Positions 34,376 to 44,517 of a stretch of DNA of 64,000 nt are shown here, piece after piece. Below the pieces are notes generated by a model. The model made no database searches and was not told where the DNA came from. It worked only from the letters and a program-made list of their open reading frames with translations. Position 1 is the stretch's first letter, and each line of letters opens with the position of its first letter. The stretch is from Tipula vernalis (Eukaryota > Arthropoda > Insecta > Diptera > Tipulidae), in contig OY282560.1 in assembly GCA_958295665.1 (NCBI GenBank), forward strand, positions 39,908,590 to 39,972,589, given 5' to 3'. The position numbers and the translations under genes were made by a program.

Positions 34376-35331
34376 ATGTCGATAAGCGGCCAGATAAAAT
34401 TAACAAATACAAAGGCAAATTTATATTATCCAGGACAAGCTGTATCGGGTGTGGTTGAAATAAATATTTTTGATGATTATGTAGTAAAAGGTAAGCGTTT
34501 ATTATCTATAAGCTAGAAAAAACAAAAATAACAAAAATTTTTATTCTTTTAGGTTTGAATATAAAACTAATCGGTTATGTCACGGGTGCATTGTGTTTAT
34601 CAGGCGAGACCAAAGAATATTTTTTTGTGCTAAAAATCACGATTTTAAATCAACCAACTGTATTACGATCACATCAACAAAATTATCATTTTAAATTTAT
34701 TTTACCAGATGATATACCGCCTACAATTGTTACCCCACTGGGCAAAATACGTTATAAAATTAAGGCAACATTAGAACGACCATGGGATCGAGACATTATC
34801 TATCAAAAGTCTTTTAGTATTGGTACCGCATTTAATGTTAATCTATTTTATCCGCCATACTTACAACCGATAACATATTCGCATACCATTAAATACTTTA
34901 GTCTCTTCAAGCTGAACTGTAAAGTTGACATAAAATTACATGTACCAAAATGTGTGTATGCCATCGATGATGAAATACCCGTATCGGTTGAGGTGAATAA
35001 TATGAGTCAAACAAGTGTTTCCGTTATCTTTAGACTAGAAGAAAATATTGTGTATGGTAGTACAACAAAAAGTAACTCACAAAATTCACGAAAACTATCC
35101 GAGATTAAATGTATTCGAGTCGAGGGCGAAAGTGAATTAATAGTGCAAGGAAATCGTGAATATTTCGTTTATAATCTGCGTGTGCCATATATCGTGGGTA
35201 CAACTACTAAATCGAGCAATATTGAAATTAGATATAACTTGGTGGTTAAATTGGTGGGACAAGGATTACATTTGGATCGGAGTTTTACTGTACCCATCAG
35301 TATATTTAATAAAGAATTAAGCATGAAATGA
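34376..35331 (+). CDS. Alpha-arrestin (ARRDC-like) protein, two exons
   Basis: Exons 34376-34490 and 34553-35331 join across a 62-nt GTAAGC...TTTTAG intron (phase 1) into 297 residues. The N-terminal arrestin fold shows NLYYPGQAVSGVVEI (about 14-28) and the family hallmark PLGKIRYKIKATLERPW (about 95-115). A C-terminal arrestin domain follows from about 145 to 290. Alpha-arrestins are cytosolic adaptors linking membrane cargo to ubiquitin ligases. This one ends soon after the second domain and has no PPxY tail, so direct WW-ligase binding is not evident. The ATG at 34376 is the only one in frame after a stop at 34304-34306. A CCCCCCAG acceptor-like site at 34327-34328 and a 9-codon upstream ORF at 34303-34332 suggest a 5' UTR. 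ATTAAA at 35394-35399 may be a weak poly(A) signal. It is one of few intact genes here and lies 240 bp beyond the gypsy element. Confidence 0.85.
34491..34552 (+). other. 62-nt intron of the arrestin-like gene
   Basis: It starts GTAAGC and ends TTCTTTTAG after a T-rich tract. Removal restores the VVKG-LNIKLIGY continuity expected for the arrestin N-domain. Confidence 0.85.
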
Positions 35332-35617
35332 GGAAAATCTGATTGAGTGGTGTATGTATATAGTATGTTGTAGAAAATACATAATTTTGTGAAATTAAAA
35401 TTAGTTTTGAAACAAAAAGTGCACAAATGTTTATTTTTTATCGCCTTCATACGTACTGTCATAATTTTAATTTTTTTGTTGTAATTTTTTATCACATGTG
35501 AATTAATCAGAATTGTTCGTCACTTGTAGTAAAGATAAAAGGGTAGCGTAAACATTGTGACCCACACATTAATGGACAGAATATCTCATTTTCGATCATA
35601 TCGGTGCAGCCAAATGG
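35332..35617. other. Arrestin 3' flank
   Basis: AT-rich, with a possible weak poly(A) signal at 35394-35399. No coding sequence was recognised. Confidence 0.4.
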
Positions 35618-36100
35618 TTATAACACATTGTAAAATCGATTCAGAACAAAGACACGATAGTGGGTGCTACACTTTTGTTGTTTTGACGGTATGCTCATCT
35701 GTTGGCTAAAATAATAATCCGTTGGTTCGAAATTTCCATTGATGAATCGATGTACTGCGAAATTTGATGCATCTACGTGTATAGAAAGAGTTCTGAATTT
35801 TTCCTTCGAAAAGCGAATAATGAAGACGTCGTTGGAACGTTTAGGGTGCTTTACGTAAACCAAACGTCATCAATATAAATTCGTACAATCCAAATAGCGT
35901 GGTGATAGTGGTTTTCGAAATGTCGTCTGGATGAATGGCTACCTGTTGGAATGCTTTGTGCAGATCTATGTTGCTGTTGTTTAGCTTAAAATATACGTAC
36001 AATTATTGATCTACGGTAGTGGATATCGATCAAGTACTGTTTGGGCATTTAAAGTTCTGTAGTCTCCACAATTGCTAGTAGAAGAGCGACAAATACTTAT
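35618..36100 (-). pseudogene. Gypsy RT/RNase H scrap with internal deletion
   Basis: Minus-strand reading from about 36090 gives CGDYRTLNAQTVLDRYPLP, then DLHKAFQQVAIHPDDISKT and LFGLYEF (RT fingers/palm). Shortly after FGLRKAPQTFQR the frame runs into LSIHVDASNFAVHRFINGNF and CSTHYRVFVLN, the start of RNase H (TDAS.., YSTYDRE-like). The RT region with YxDD is gone, so a deletion fused the two domains. It is a different gypsy lineage from the element at 28.3-34.1 kb. Confidence 0.7.
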
Positions 36101-37071
36101 TTTCGTTAAATATTTGAACTCGTACTTTGCCACGCCTATTTTTCAGGATCTAATCTCAGCATGTATAAAAAATTTGTAAATAACTATTGTATATAAAATT
36201 CAAAAAGATTTTGAATTCTCCTACTTGATCATGGAAACAGAAGAGATACCATGGGTACAGACATCCAGACAGACGGACGGACATTTTATTCTTTTTCGGA
36301 CGCAGGTACCTTCAGAATATCGATAAAAGTGGTTTTAGTCATTTTTGAGAGAATTTCGGAAGGAAGATAAATGCCGAAATTAAAGAATCTGTATCGAAGA
36401 GATGGATAAAACTGATCTTATTGTGGAATGTGATAAAAGAGGATTAAGTTGGGTTGGTATTAAGATGCTGAAAAGAGCAATGAGCAATGATTTAACTGGA
36501 TGGCACGTTTTTGAGTTAAATCGTGTGACATTTACGCAAGCTTTTATTTATTAATATCGCAATCAAAAAACAAAACAGAATTGGAATTATTGTTTTTGTA
36601 ATTTACCTTATCGCCAAAAATAAAAAATAATAATAATTATGTATGTTTAGGCACAAATAATACAAACTGATAACAACTTTATAATTAAGTGATTTACAGC
36701 AAGGGAGTTTAATTATTGTATTGTTAAAGATTATTTAGTTTCACCTTCCAGACCGACATATTTTATCGAACTTTGCTTCCCTTGCAATTCTTAAGTGTTG
36801 ATGTTTGAAGCGAAACGGAAGTTGTAATAATTATTTGTTATTTTGTATATAGGATTGATAACAAATATGTACGTATCGGGATTCTTTTTCTAAAAAAAAT
36901 TTACCTTTCACACATTTTGACACACATGCGTGTTTAATTTTGAACTTTAGAAACTAACTCTAAAAACTATTCAACACAATCCTACGATTAAATTCCCTAA
37001 TTTGTAATTGTAATTTAAAAAATAGCTAATTGCATGGCTTGACCCCACTATAGCGAGAGCACGCCTTGGAT
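36101..37071. other. Non-coding stretch left of the duplication
   Basis: It includes CAGACAGACGGACGGACAT near 36268-36286, a short simple-sequence patch. No coding or RNA feature was recognised. Confidence 0.4.
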
Positions 37072-37799
37072 CGTACCGTTCAACAATTAATGTGATCATA
37101 GTTTCATTCCACTTTACACGCTCAACAATAATTACCAGTAATTATGTGCCTCACTATATTATGTGTATATTCTGTTTAATACAGATTTCTGTAAAGAAAT
37201 CCGCTTTTCCGGAAAGAAGCGAAAAATTCATTTGTATAGTTAAACCAGACAAAATCTCTCGAACTACTTTCATACTTTCGAAGACAAATAATCATATAAC
37301 TTTATTTTGTAACGGTCGACGGTGATTTTTGAACAAATTTCGTACACCGTTAACAGATCCATTAATTAACATTCTCGATAGCAGCAAGTTTGCCGGCTGC
37401 TTTCCACAAAATACCGAAAAAGTAAATTAACACATCATTCTCAGTGCATGTCTGTCACAGTGGAACACGATTTCGACGAACTTCGACATCATTTTCATCC
37501 AACATTTTAAGCGTGCGCAATACATGATAGTCCGACCCATGTCCAATATAATGGTTCCCAAATACGAATTGAGTGAATATATTCATCCCAATTAGAGTGA
37601 TCTTGACGTACATATGAACATACCATACGTGGTATGTATACTAGATAAAATGGATCTGTTTAGTCGTTCAGATATATTTAATTGCGGTGAGTACTTCGGA
37701 GTTACAACTTGCTTCACACCAAACTAAACTACGCAATGATATTACGATGTTCACCAATTCTTCATATATGCTGGTTTGTAGATTGCATTGGTCATTGAT

Positions 37800-38870
37800 C
37801 TTGCGGTTTCGTTGAGGGTTGAGTTTGGGTTGGGCTGAGTTTGGATTGGGTTGGATTTGAGTTGGGCTGAGTTGGGGTTTATCTGAACTCTCGTTGTGTA
37901 GGACTCATTGTTTAATTTGGGAATTTATTTGGGGTTGTGTTCAGTTTTCAGTAGTTTTTCCAGTCGCATTGATCTAAGGATGGAGTTAGATATTTTGTTT
38001 TGGGTTAAGTTGAGGGTTTAATTGGGCATCGAGGTTGAGTAAAAATTGAGTTTAGTTCATAGACTTCTGCAGTTTGCGGTCTGTGCAGTTCAGAGATTGA
38101 ATTTTCAGTTTAGTTGAGTACGCGTATATTTTTTCGGTCCAAATTGATTTGGTGATTCAGTAGGTCGTTCAGTTTTGGGTTGAGTTGAGGACTGTATTTT
38201 TCATCGAGTTGGAGTTGATTAAGGTTGAATTTGTGTTGAGAGTTAGTATTCATTCAGCGGTTCAGTTGGGAAATTATTTTCGGGTTAAGTTGAGAATTGT
38301 ATTGGAATTCAGTTTTCGAGACCGTGTTGATTTAAGGATTGCACTAGGCTTTTAGATGAGGGTTGAGTTGTGATCCAGTAGGGTGTTGAGCCGAGGTTAG
38401 ACTAAATTGAGTTTATGTACGTGTGTAGTTCTCGAACAGGGTTGATTTATGGTTTGAGTTGTAGATGTAATTTGGGGTTGCAGTGTGGTTTACTTAAGGG
38501 TTTGGTTGAGGAATAAGTTGAGGTCAGAGATGGAAAGAAATTGAGAAAAAGTTGAGTTTGATTTGAGTAAAGGGTTCGGTTGGAGATTAATTTGGGGTCG
38601 ACTTGACGGTGTCGTGGGAAATAAGATTCACTTGATTTGAGTTGATTTCATAAACGTGTGAACCTTCCGAATCGATTTCATTCCGTAGACAGTTAAAATT
38701 TCCTTCGAACTAAGTTGAATTGTTGTGGTTGAATAAGCTTGCATTGGGATTGAGTAAGGAGTTCGGTTGGGGAATTATTTAAGGGTTGTTTCGGAGAATA
38801 AGTTATGTGTTGAGATTAAGTGTCGTTTTTTAAAGATAAAAATAAAAATAAAATTTGATTTGAATTAATT
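37800..38870. repeat. G/T-rich degenerate minisatellite (unit A)
   Basis: The plus strand is dominated by variants of GGGTTGAGTTTGGGTTGGG and TTGAGTTG, with few C. Copies are irregular, so no fixed period could be assigned. The same block is at about 43090-44150 in unit B. Confidence 0.7.
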
Positions 38871-38907
38871 TGATTTATTGTTGACCTAATAATTTACATT
38901 TATTTAG

Positions 38908-38963
38908 CTTTTGGTACGCTCTCTATTAAGCATAAACTCATTCATGAGAGAGCATCCCAAAAG
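38908..38963. repeat. Hairpin before the array (unit A)
   Basis: CTTTTGGTACGCTCTCT (38908-38924) pairs with AGAGAGCATCCCAAAAG (38947-38963), 15 of 17 positions, with a 22-nt loop. It is unchanged in unit B at 44217-44272. Confidence 0.8.
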
Positions 38964-39208
38964 ACATGGATAACTAAAAAAATAAAAAAGACACGAATCT
39001 AGCCAGGGTCAACGCCAGTCCCGCAACTTCGCCTAGATCTTTGCTAAAAGCATGCAGCAACTGCCCAATAAACTTGATTGCATCCGCTTAGTGTTCTAAA
39101 TTGAAATTTATCATTTTCATGTTTGGAAATCCAATTAAATTATGATCGTTGCTGAGAATGTAATTTCCGCTAAATAACTGGGCTGGATGGTTCGGGTAAT
39201 TTCCATAA

Positions 39209-40648
39209 ATTGAAATTGAAAGTGAAATAAAAAGTGAAATAAAAAGTGAAATAAAAAGTGAAATTGAAATTGAAAGTGAAATTAAAAGTGAAAATGAAAG
39301 TGAAATTGACAGTGAAATTGAAATTGAAATTGAAAGTGAAATTGAAATTGAAATTGAAATTGAAATTGAAAGTGAAATTGAAATTAAAATTGAAAGTGAA
39401 ATTGAAATTGAAATTGAAAGTGAAATTGAAATTGAAATTGAAAGTGAAATTGAAAGTAAAATTGAAAGTAAAATTGTAAGTGAAATTGAAAGTGAAATTG
39501 AAAGTGAAATTAAAAGTGAAATTGAAAGTGAAATTGAAAGTGAAATTGAAAGTGAAATTGAAAGTGAAATTGAAAGTGAAATTGAAAGTGAAATTGAAAG
39601 TGAAATTGAAAGTGAAATAGAAAGTGAAATTGAAAGTGAAATTGAAAGTGAAATTGAAAGTGAAATTTAAATTGAAAGTGAAATTGAAATTGAAATTGAA
39701 AGTGAAATTGAAAGTGAAATTGAATGTGAAATTGAAAGTGAAATTGAATGTGAAATTGAAAGTGAAATAGAAAGTGAAATTGAAAGTGAAATAGAAAGTG
39801 AAATTGAAAGTGAAATTGATAGTGACATTAAAAGTGAAATTGAAAGTGAAATAGAAAGTGAAATTGAAAGTGACATTGAAAGTGAAATTGAAAGAGAAAT
39901 TGAAAGTGAAATTGAAAGTGAAATTGAAAGTGAAATTGAAAGTGAAATTGAAAGTGAAATTTAAAGTGAAATTGATAGTGAAATTGAAAGTGAAATTGAA
40001 AGTGAAATTGATAGTGAAATTGATAGTGAAATTAATAGTGAAATTGATTGTGAAATTGAAATTGAAATTGAAATTGAAATTGATAGTGAAATTGATAGTG
40101 AAATTGAAATTGAAATTGAAATTGAAATTGAAATTGATAGTGAAATTGAAAGTGAAATTGAAATTGAAATTGAAATTGAAATTGAAATAAAAAGTGAAAT
40201 TAAAAGTGAAATTAAAAGTGAAATTTAAAGTGAAATTGAAAGTGAAATTTAAAGTGAAATTGAAAGTGAAATTGAAAGTGAAATTGAAAGTGAAATTGAA
40301 AGTGAAATTGAAAGTGAAATTGAAAGTGAAATTGAAAGTGAAATTGAAAGTGAAATTGAAAGTGAAATTGAAAGTGAAATTGAAAGTGAAATTGAAAGTG
40401 AAATTGAAAGTGAAATTGAAATTGAAATTGAAATTGAAAATGAAATTGAAATTGAAATTGAAATTGAAATTGAAATTGAAATTGAAATTGAAATTGAAAT
40501 TGAAATTGAAATTGAAATTGAAATTGAAATTGAAATTGAAATTGAAATTGAAATTGAAATTGAAATTGAAATTGAAATTGAAATTGAAATTGAAATTGAA
40601 ATTGAAATTGAAATTGCAAGTGAAATTGAAATTGAAATTGAAATTAAA
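39209..40648. repeat. GAAATT/GAAAGT hexamer array (unit A, 1.44 kb)
   Basis: Near-perfect 6-bp periodicity with the variants GAAATT, GAAAGT, GATAGT and GAAATAAAAAGT, arranged in blocks: GAAAGTGAAATT in the centre and pure GAAATT at the 3' end. Six is a multiple of three, so frames stay open on both strands (Lys-Leu-Lys-Val on plus; Ser/Leu/Ile or Gln/Phe on minus). These frames are not genes. Confidence 0.97.
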
Positions 40649-42368
40649 TTAAAAATTTTAAAAAATAAAAATAAAACTCAAAATACACGGGCTGTCGCCC
40701 TTACTTTTTAGCAGAGTGGCAATGACAATGCAAAAAAACAAAACACTTTAGAAAAATTTATTCTTTATGCATAGAAAAGAAAGCGTAAAACAACCGTTTT
40801 AAAAATACGTTGCTTGTAGTTTGTTGCTCGACCAAGACTTCCCGAGATCAACAACTGTGCGAGAGCAACAAAATGCTTGACAAGGTACACATACACATAC
40901 ACACACTAAAAAATTTAAAATTATAATTAAAATTACTTCTTTTGAAAAATATGACGTTTTGATAATTAATTTAATGTTAAAGTGAATTTATTTCTACTGC
41001 ATCCCAATCTAATGTTAGAATATAGTTTAGAAAATATTTGTAATTATGTTTTGACAGCGAAAATGTTTCGAACATGTATTCTGGCCAACGATCGATTGCC
41101 AATTAAGTTAAAACGTGTTAAAAATTCAGCTAAAATAAGTTATCATTGCTCACAGTCATCAAATTCATTTAATAACTAACAACACACGTTACATAAGAAC
41201 GTTTATTATCGCTAAATAAATTTTTTTTTTAATTTAACTTTTTTTACATCCCCGATACAATATACAAGATAAAAAATCATAAAAGTTGGATAACATTTAA
41301 TTATTTTTAGATCACACAAAAAAAAAATCGAAACTACTTGTATACTTGAAATGTTTTCTATACCATTCGAAACTCTCGTACGTGCAGGAATGAATATACA
41401 TAAATTTGATTTTTAATTAAATAGTGAACAAAATTTAATTAACTGAAAGTTTTAAAGTACAAAAAAAAAACAAAAAAAAACTGGAAAAAATTTAAAATAC
41501 AAAAACGGTTTAAATAGAAAGCTCAAGCTAAAAAACGATTCACATTTAGTCTTACAGCTTTTACATATAAGGAAACATTTTTTGTATCGTTTCCTTTCTT
41601 AAAATTACGAATTAACCAATAAAAAACAACACACCACACACAAAAATTTGGGGGAAAAAGAATTTGTTTGCATTTTTTCTTAGTGCTTTTTACCTTTTTT
41701 CATGCCATCGCGTCTTTAATCAATTTTATATCATTCTTATGTGATGACGTAATCGTACATACATTCTTAATGTAAATTTAAAGCTGTTCTCGTTGCCTTA
41801 TTTATATACTTCTACCTAAATAATTTATGGAATGTACATATTTACGTAATAAACGCAGTGTAAAGGTAGAAAGATCAAAAATTTAATAAAATTCGAATCG
41901 CCTTTATGAAATTTCAGAAATCGATGGCTTGTCTCTTTAAAAATGTTGACCTAATTTAACAATGCTGCCTAATTAAAAAAATATTTGTTCGGATTATAAT
42001 CACTTTATGCTATCAAGCTATTATCAACAGTCACAAAGAATTACTTACTAAGTACAATCACCAATCAATTTTAAACCAAATAAGCTGGTAATTTGCCTTT
42101 AAACGTATTATTTTTAAGTAATAAATTCTCATGATAATAAAAGTCGTATACAAATCTTAATGGCAAATTACTATGGGGCGGCCGTTAATGTAATATGACA
42201 CTATTACGGCGGAGGAGCTTAGTGAGATAGGCAGTCGAAGATATAAAAAAATGAAATGAAGGAGGTGGGATTCTATCAGAATGAGCGAGGCGAGCTACTG
42301 AAGCACTGAGTAAAGAAATGTGAAATTTATTGGGCTTCCACAATAGATAGTCCCAGAATTCTATACTT
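40649..42368. other. Distal part of unit A, no gene seen
   Basis: AT-rich sequence after the array. It includes the short dyad GGGCTGTCGCCC (about 40689-40700), A-runs and a GC-richer end (about 42170-42360). The 65-codon frame at 40982-41179 recurs in unit B with one amino-acid change, which reflects the young duplication and not selection. Confidence 0.5.
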
Positions 42369-43089
42369 CGTACCGTTCAGCAATTAATGTGATCATAGTT
42401 TCATTCCACTTTACACGCTCAACAATAATTACCAGTAATTATGTGCCTCACTATATTATGTGTATATTCTGTTTAATACAGATTTCTGTAAAGAAATCCG
42501 CTTTTCCGGAAAGAAGCGAAAAATTCATTTGTATAGTTAAACCAGACAAAATCTCTCGAACTACTTTCATACTTTCGAAGACAAATAATCATATAACTTT
42601 ATTTTGTAACGGTCGACGGTGATTTTTGAACAAATTTCGTACACCGTTAACAGATCCATTAATTAACATTCTCGATAGCAGCAAGTTTGCCGGCTGCTTT
42701 CCACAAAATACCGAAAAAGTAAATTAACACATCATTCTCAGTGCATGTCTGTCACAGTGGAACACGATTTCGACGAACTTCGACATCATTTTCATCCAAC
42801 ATTTTAAGCGTGCGCAATACATGATAGTCCGACCCATGTCCAATATAATGGTTCCCAAATACGAATTGAGTGAATATATTCATCCCAATTAGAGTGATCT
42901 TGACGTACATATGAACATACCATACGTGGTATGTATACTAGATAAAATGGATCGGTTTAGTCGTTCAGATATATTTAATTGAGGTGAGTACTTCGGAGTT
43001 ACAACTTGCTTCACACCAAACTAAACTACGCAATGATATTACGATGTTCACCAATTCTTCATATATGCTGGTTTGTAGATTGCATTGGT

Positions 43090-44150
43090 CATTGATCTTG
43101 CGGTTTCGTTGAGGGTTGAGTTTGGGTTGGGCTGAGTTTGGATTGGGTTGGATTTGAGTTGGGCTGAGTTGGGGTTTATCTGAACTCTCGTTGTGTAGGA
43201 CTCATTGTTTAATTTGGGAATTTATTTGGGGTTGTGTTCAGTTTTCAGTAGTTTTTCCAGTCGCATTGATCTAAGGATGGAGTTAGATATTTTGTTTTGG
43301 GTTAAGTTGAGGGTTTAATTGGGCATCGAGGTTGAGTAAAAATTGAGTTTAGTTCATAGACTTCTGCAGTTTGCGGTCTGTGCAGTTCAGAGATTGAATT
43401 TTCAGTTTAGTTGAGTACGCGTGTATTTTTTCGGTCCAAATTGATTTGGTGATTCAGTAGGTCGTTCAGTTTTGGGTTGAGTTGAGGACTGTATTTTTGA
43501 TCGAGTTGGAGTTGATTAAGGTTGAATTTGTGTTGAGAGTTAGTATTCATTCAGCGGTTCAGTTGGGAAATTATTTTCAGGTTAAGTTGAGAATTGTATT
43601 GGAATTTCATGGGAACATGCAGTTTTCGAGACCGTGTTGATTTAAGGATTGCACTAGGCTTTTAGATGAGGGTTGAGTTGTGATCCAGTAGGGTGTTGAG
43701 CCGAGGTTAGACTAAATTGAGTTTATGTACGTGTGTAGTTCTCGAACAGGGTTGATTTATGGTTTGAGTTGTAGATGTAATTTGGGGTTGCAGTGTGGTT
43801 TACTTAAGGGTTTGGTTGAGGAATAAGTTGAGGTCAGAGATGGAAAGAAATTGAGAAAAAGTTGAGTTTGATTTGAGTAAAGGGTTCGGTTGGAGATTAA
43901 TTTGGGGTCGACTTGGCGGTGTCGTGGGAAATAGATTCACTTGATTTGAGTTGATTTCATAAACGTGTGAACCTTCCGAATCGATTTCATTCCGTAGACA
44001 GTTAAAATTTCCTTCGAACTAAGTTGAATTGTTGTGGTTGAATAAGCTTGCATTGGGATTGAGTAAGGAGTTCGGTTGGGGAATTATTTAAGGGTTGTTT
44101 CGGAGAATAAGTTATGTGTTGAGATTAAGTGTCGTTTTTTAAAGATAAAA
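43090..44150. repeat. G/T-rich degenerate minisatellite (unit B)
   Basis: Copy of the block at 37800-38870, differing by a 13-bp insertion (TCATGGGAACATG near 43607) and a few substitutions. Confidence 0.7.
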
Positions 44151-44216
44151 ATAAAAATAAAATTTGATTTGAATTAATTTGATTTATTGTTGACCTAATA
44201 ATTTACATTTATTTAG

Positions 44217-44272
44217 CTTTTGGTACGCTCTCTATTAAGCATAAACTCATTCATGAGAGAGCATCCCAAAAG
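44217..44272. repeat. Hairpin before the array (unit B)
   Basis: Identical copy of the hairpin at 38908-38963. Confidence 0.8.
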
Positions 44273-44517
44273 ACATGGATAACTAAAAAAATAAAAAAGA
44301 CACGAATCTAGCCAGGGTCAACGCCAGTCCCGCAACTTCGCCTAGATCTTTGCTAAAAGCATGCAGCAACTGCCCAATAAACTTGATTGCATCCGCTTAG
44401 TGTTCTAAATTGAAATTTATCATTTTCATGTTTGGAAATCCAGTTAAATTATGATCGTTGCTGAGAATGTAATTTCCGCTAAATAACTGGGCTGGATGGT
44501 TCGGGTAATTTCCATAA

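Larger units (their letters stand above)
37072..42368. repeat. Segmental duplication, unit A (5,297 bp)
   Basis: The unit begins CGTACCGTT and is almost identical to 42369-48556 outside its hexamer array. It consists of a short 5' part, a G/T-rich degenerate repeat (about 37800-38870), a hairpin (38908-38963), the hexamer array (39209-40648) and about 1.7 kb of AT-rich distal sequence. No gene is supported inside: the 77-codon (37092-37325) and 65-codon (40982-41179) frames start with GTG and match no family. Confidence 0.95.

Noticed and set aside
37092..37325. 77-codon frame conserved in three copies (also 42389-42622 and 48577-48810)
   Set aside because: Conservation reflects the young segmental duplication. 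The frame starts with GTG, has no recognised domain, and flanking non-coding DNA is equally conserved.
37800..38870. Telomeric or subtelomeric repeat
   Set aside because: G/T-rich words are irregular variants (GGGTTGAG, TTGGGTTGGG), not TTAGG or another fixed telomere unit.
39209..40648. CRISPR-like array
   Set aside because: Continuous simple repeat with no unique spacers; eukaryotic context.
40982..41179. 65-codon frame repeated at 47142-47339
   Set aside because: Near-identity comes from the duplication. It starts with GTG, and the one difference is an amino-acid change, so there is no sign of selection.
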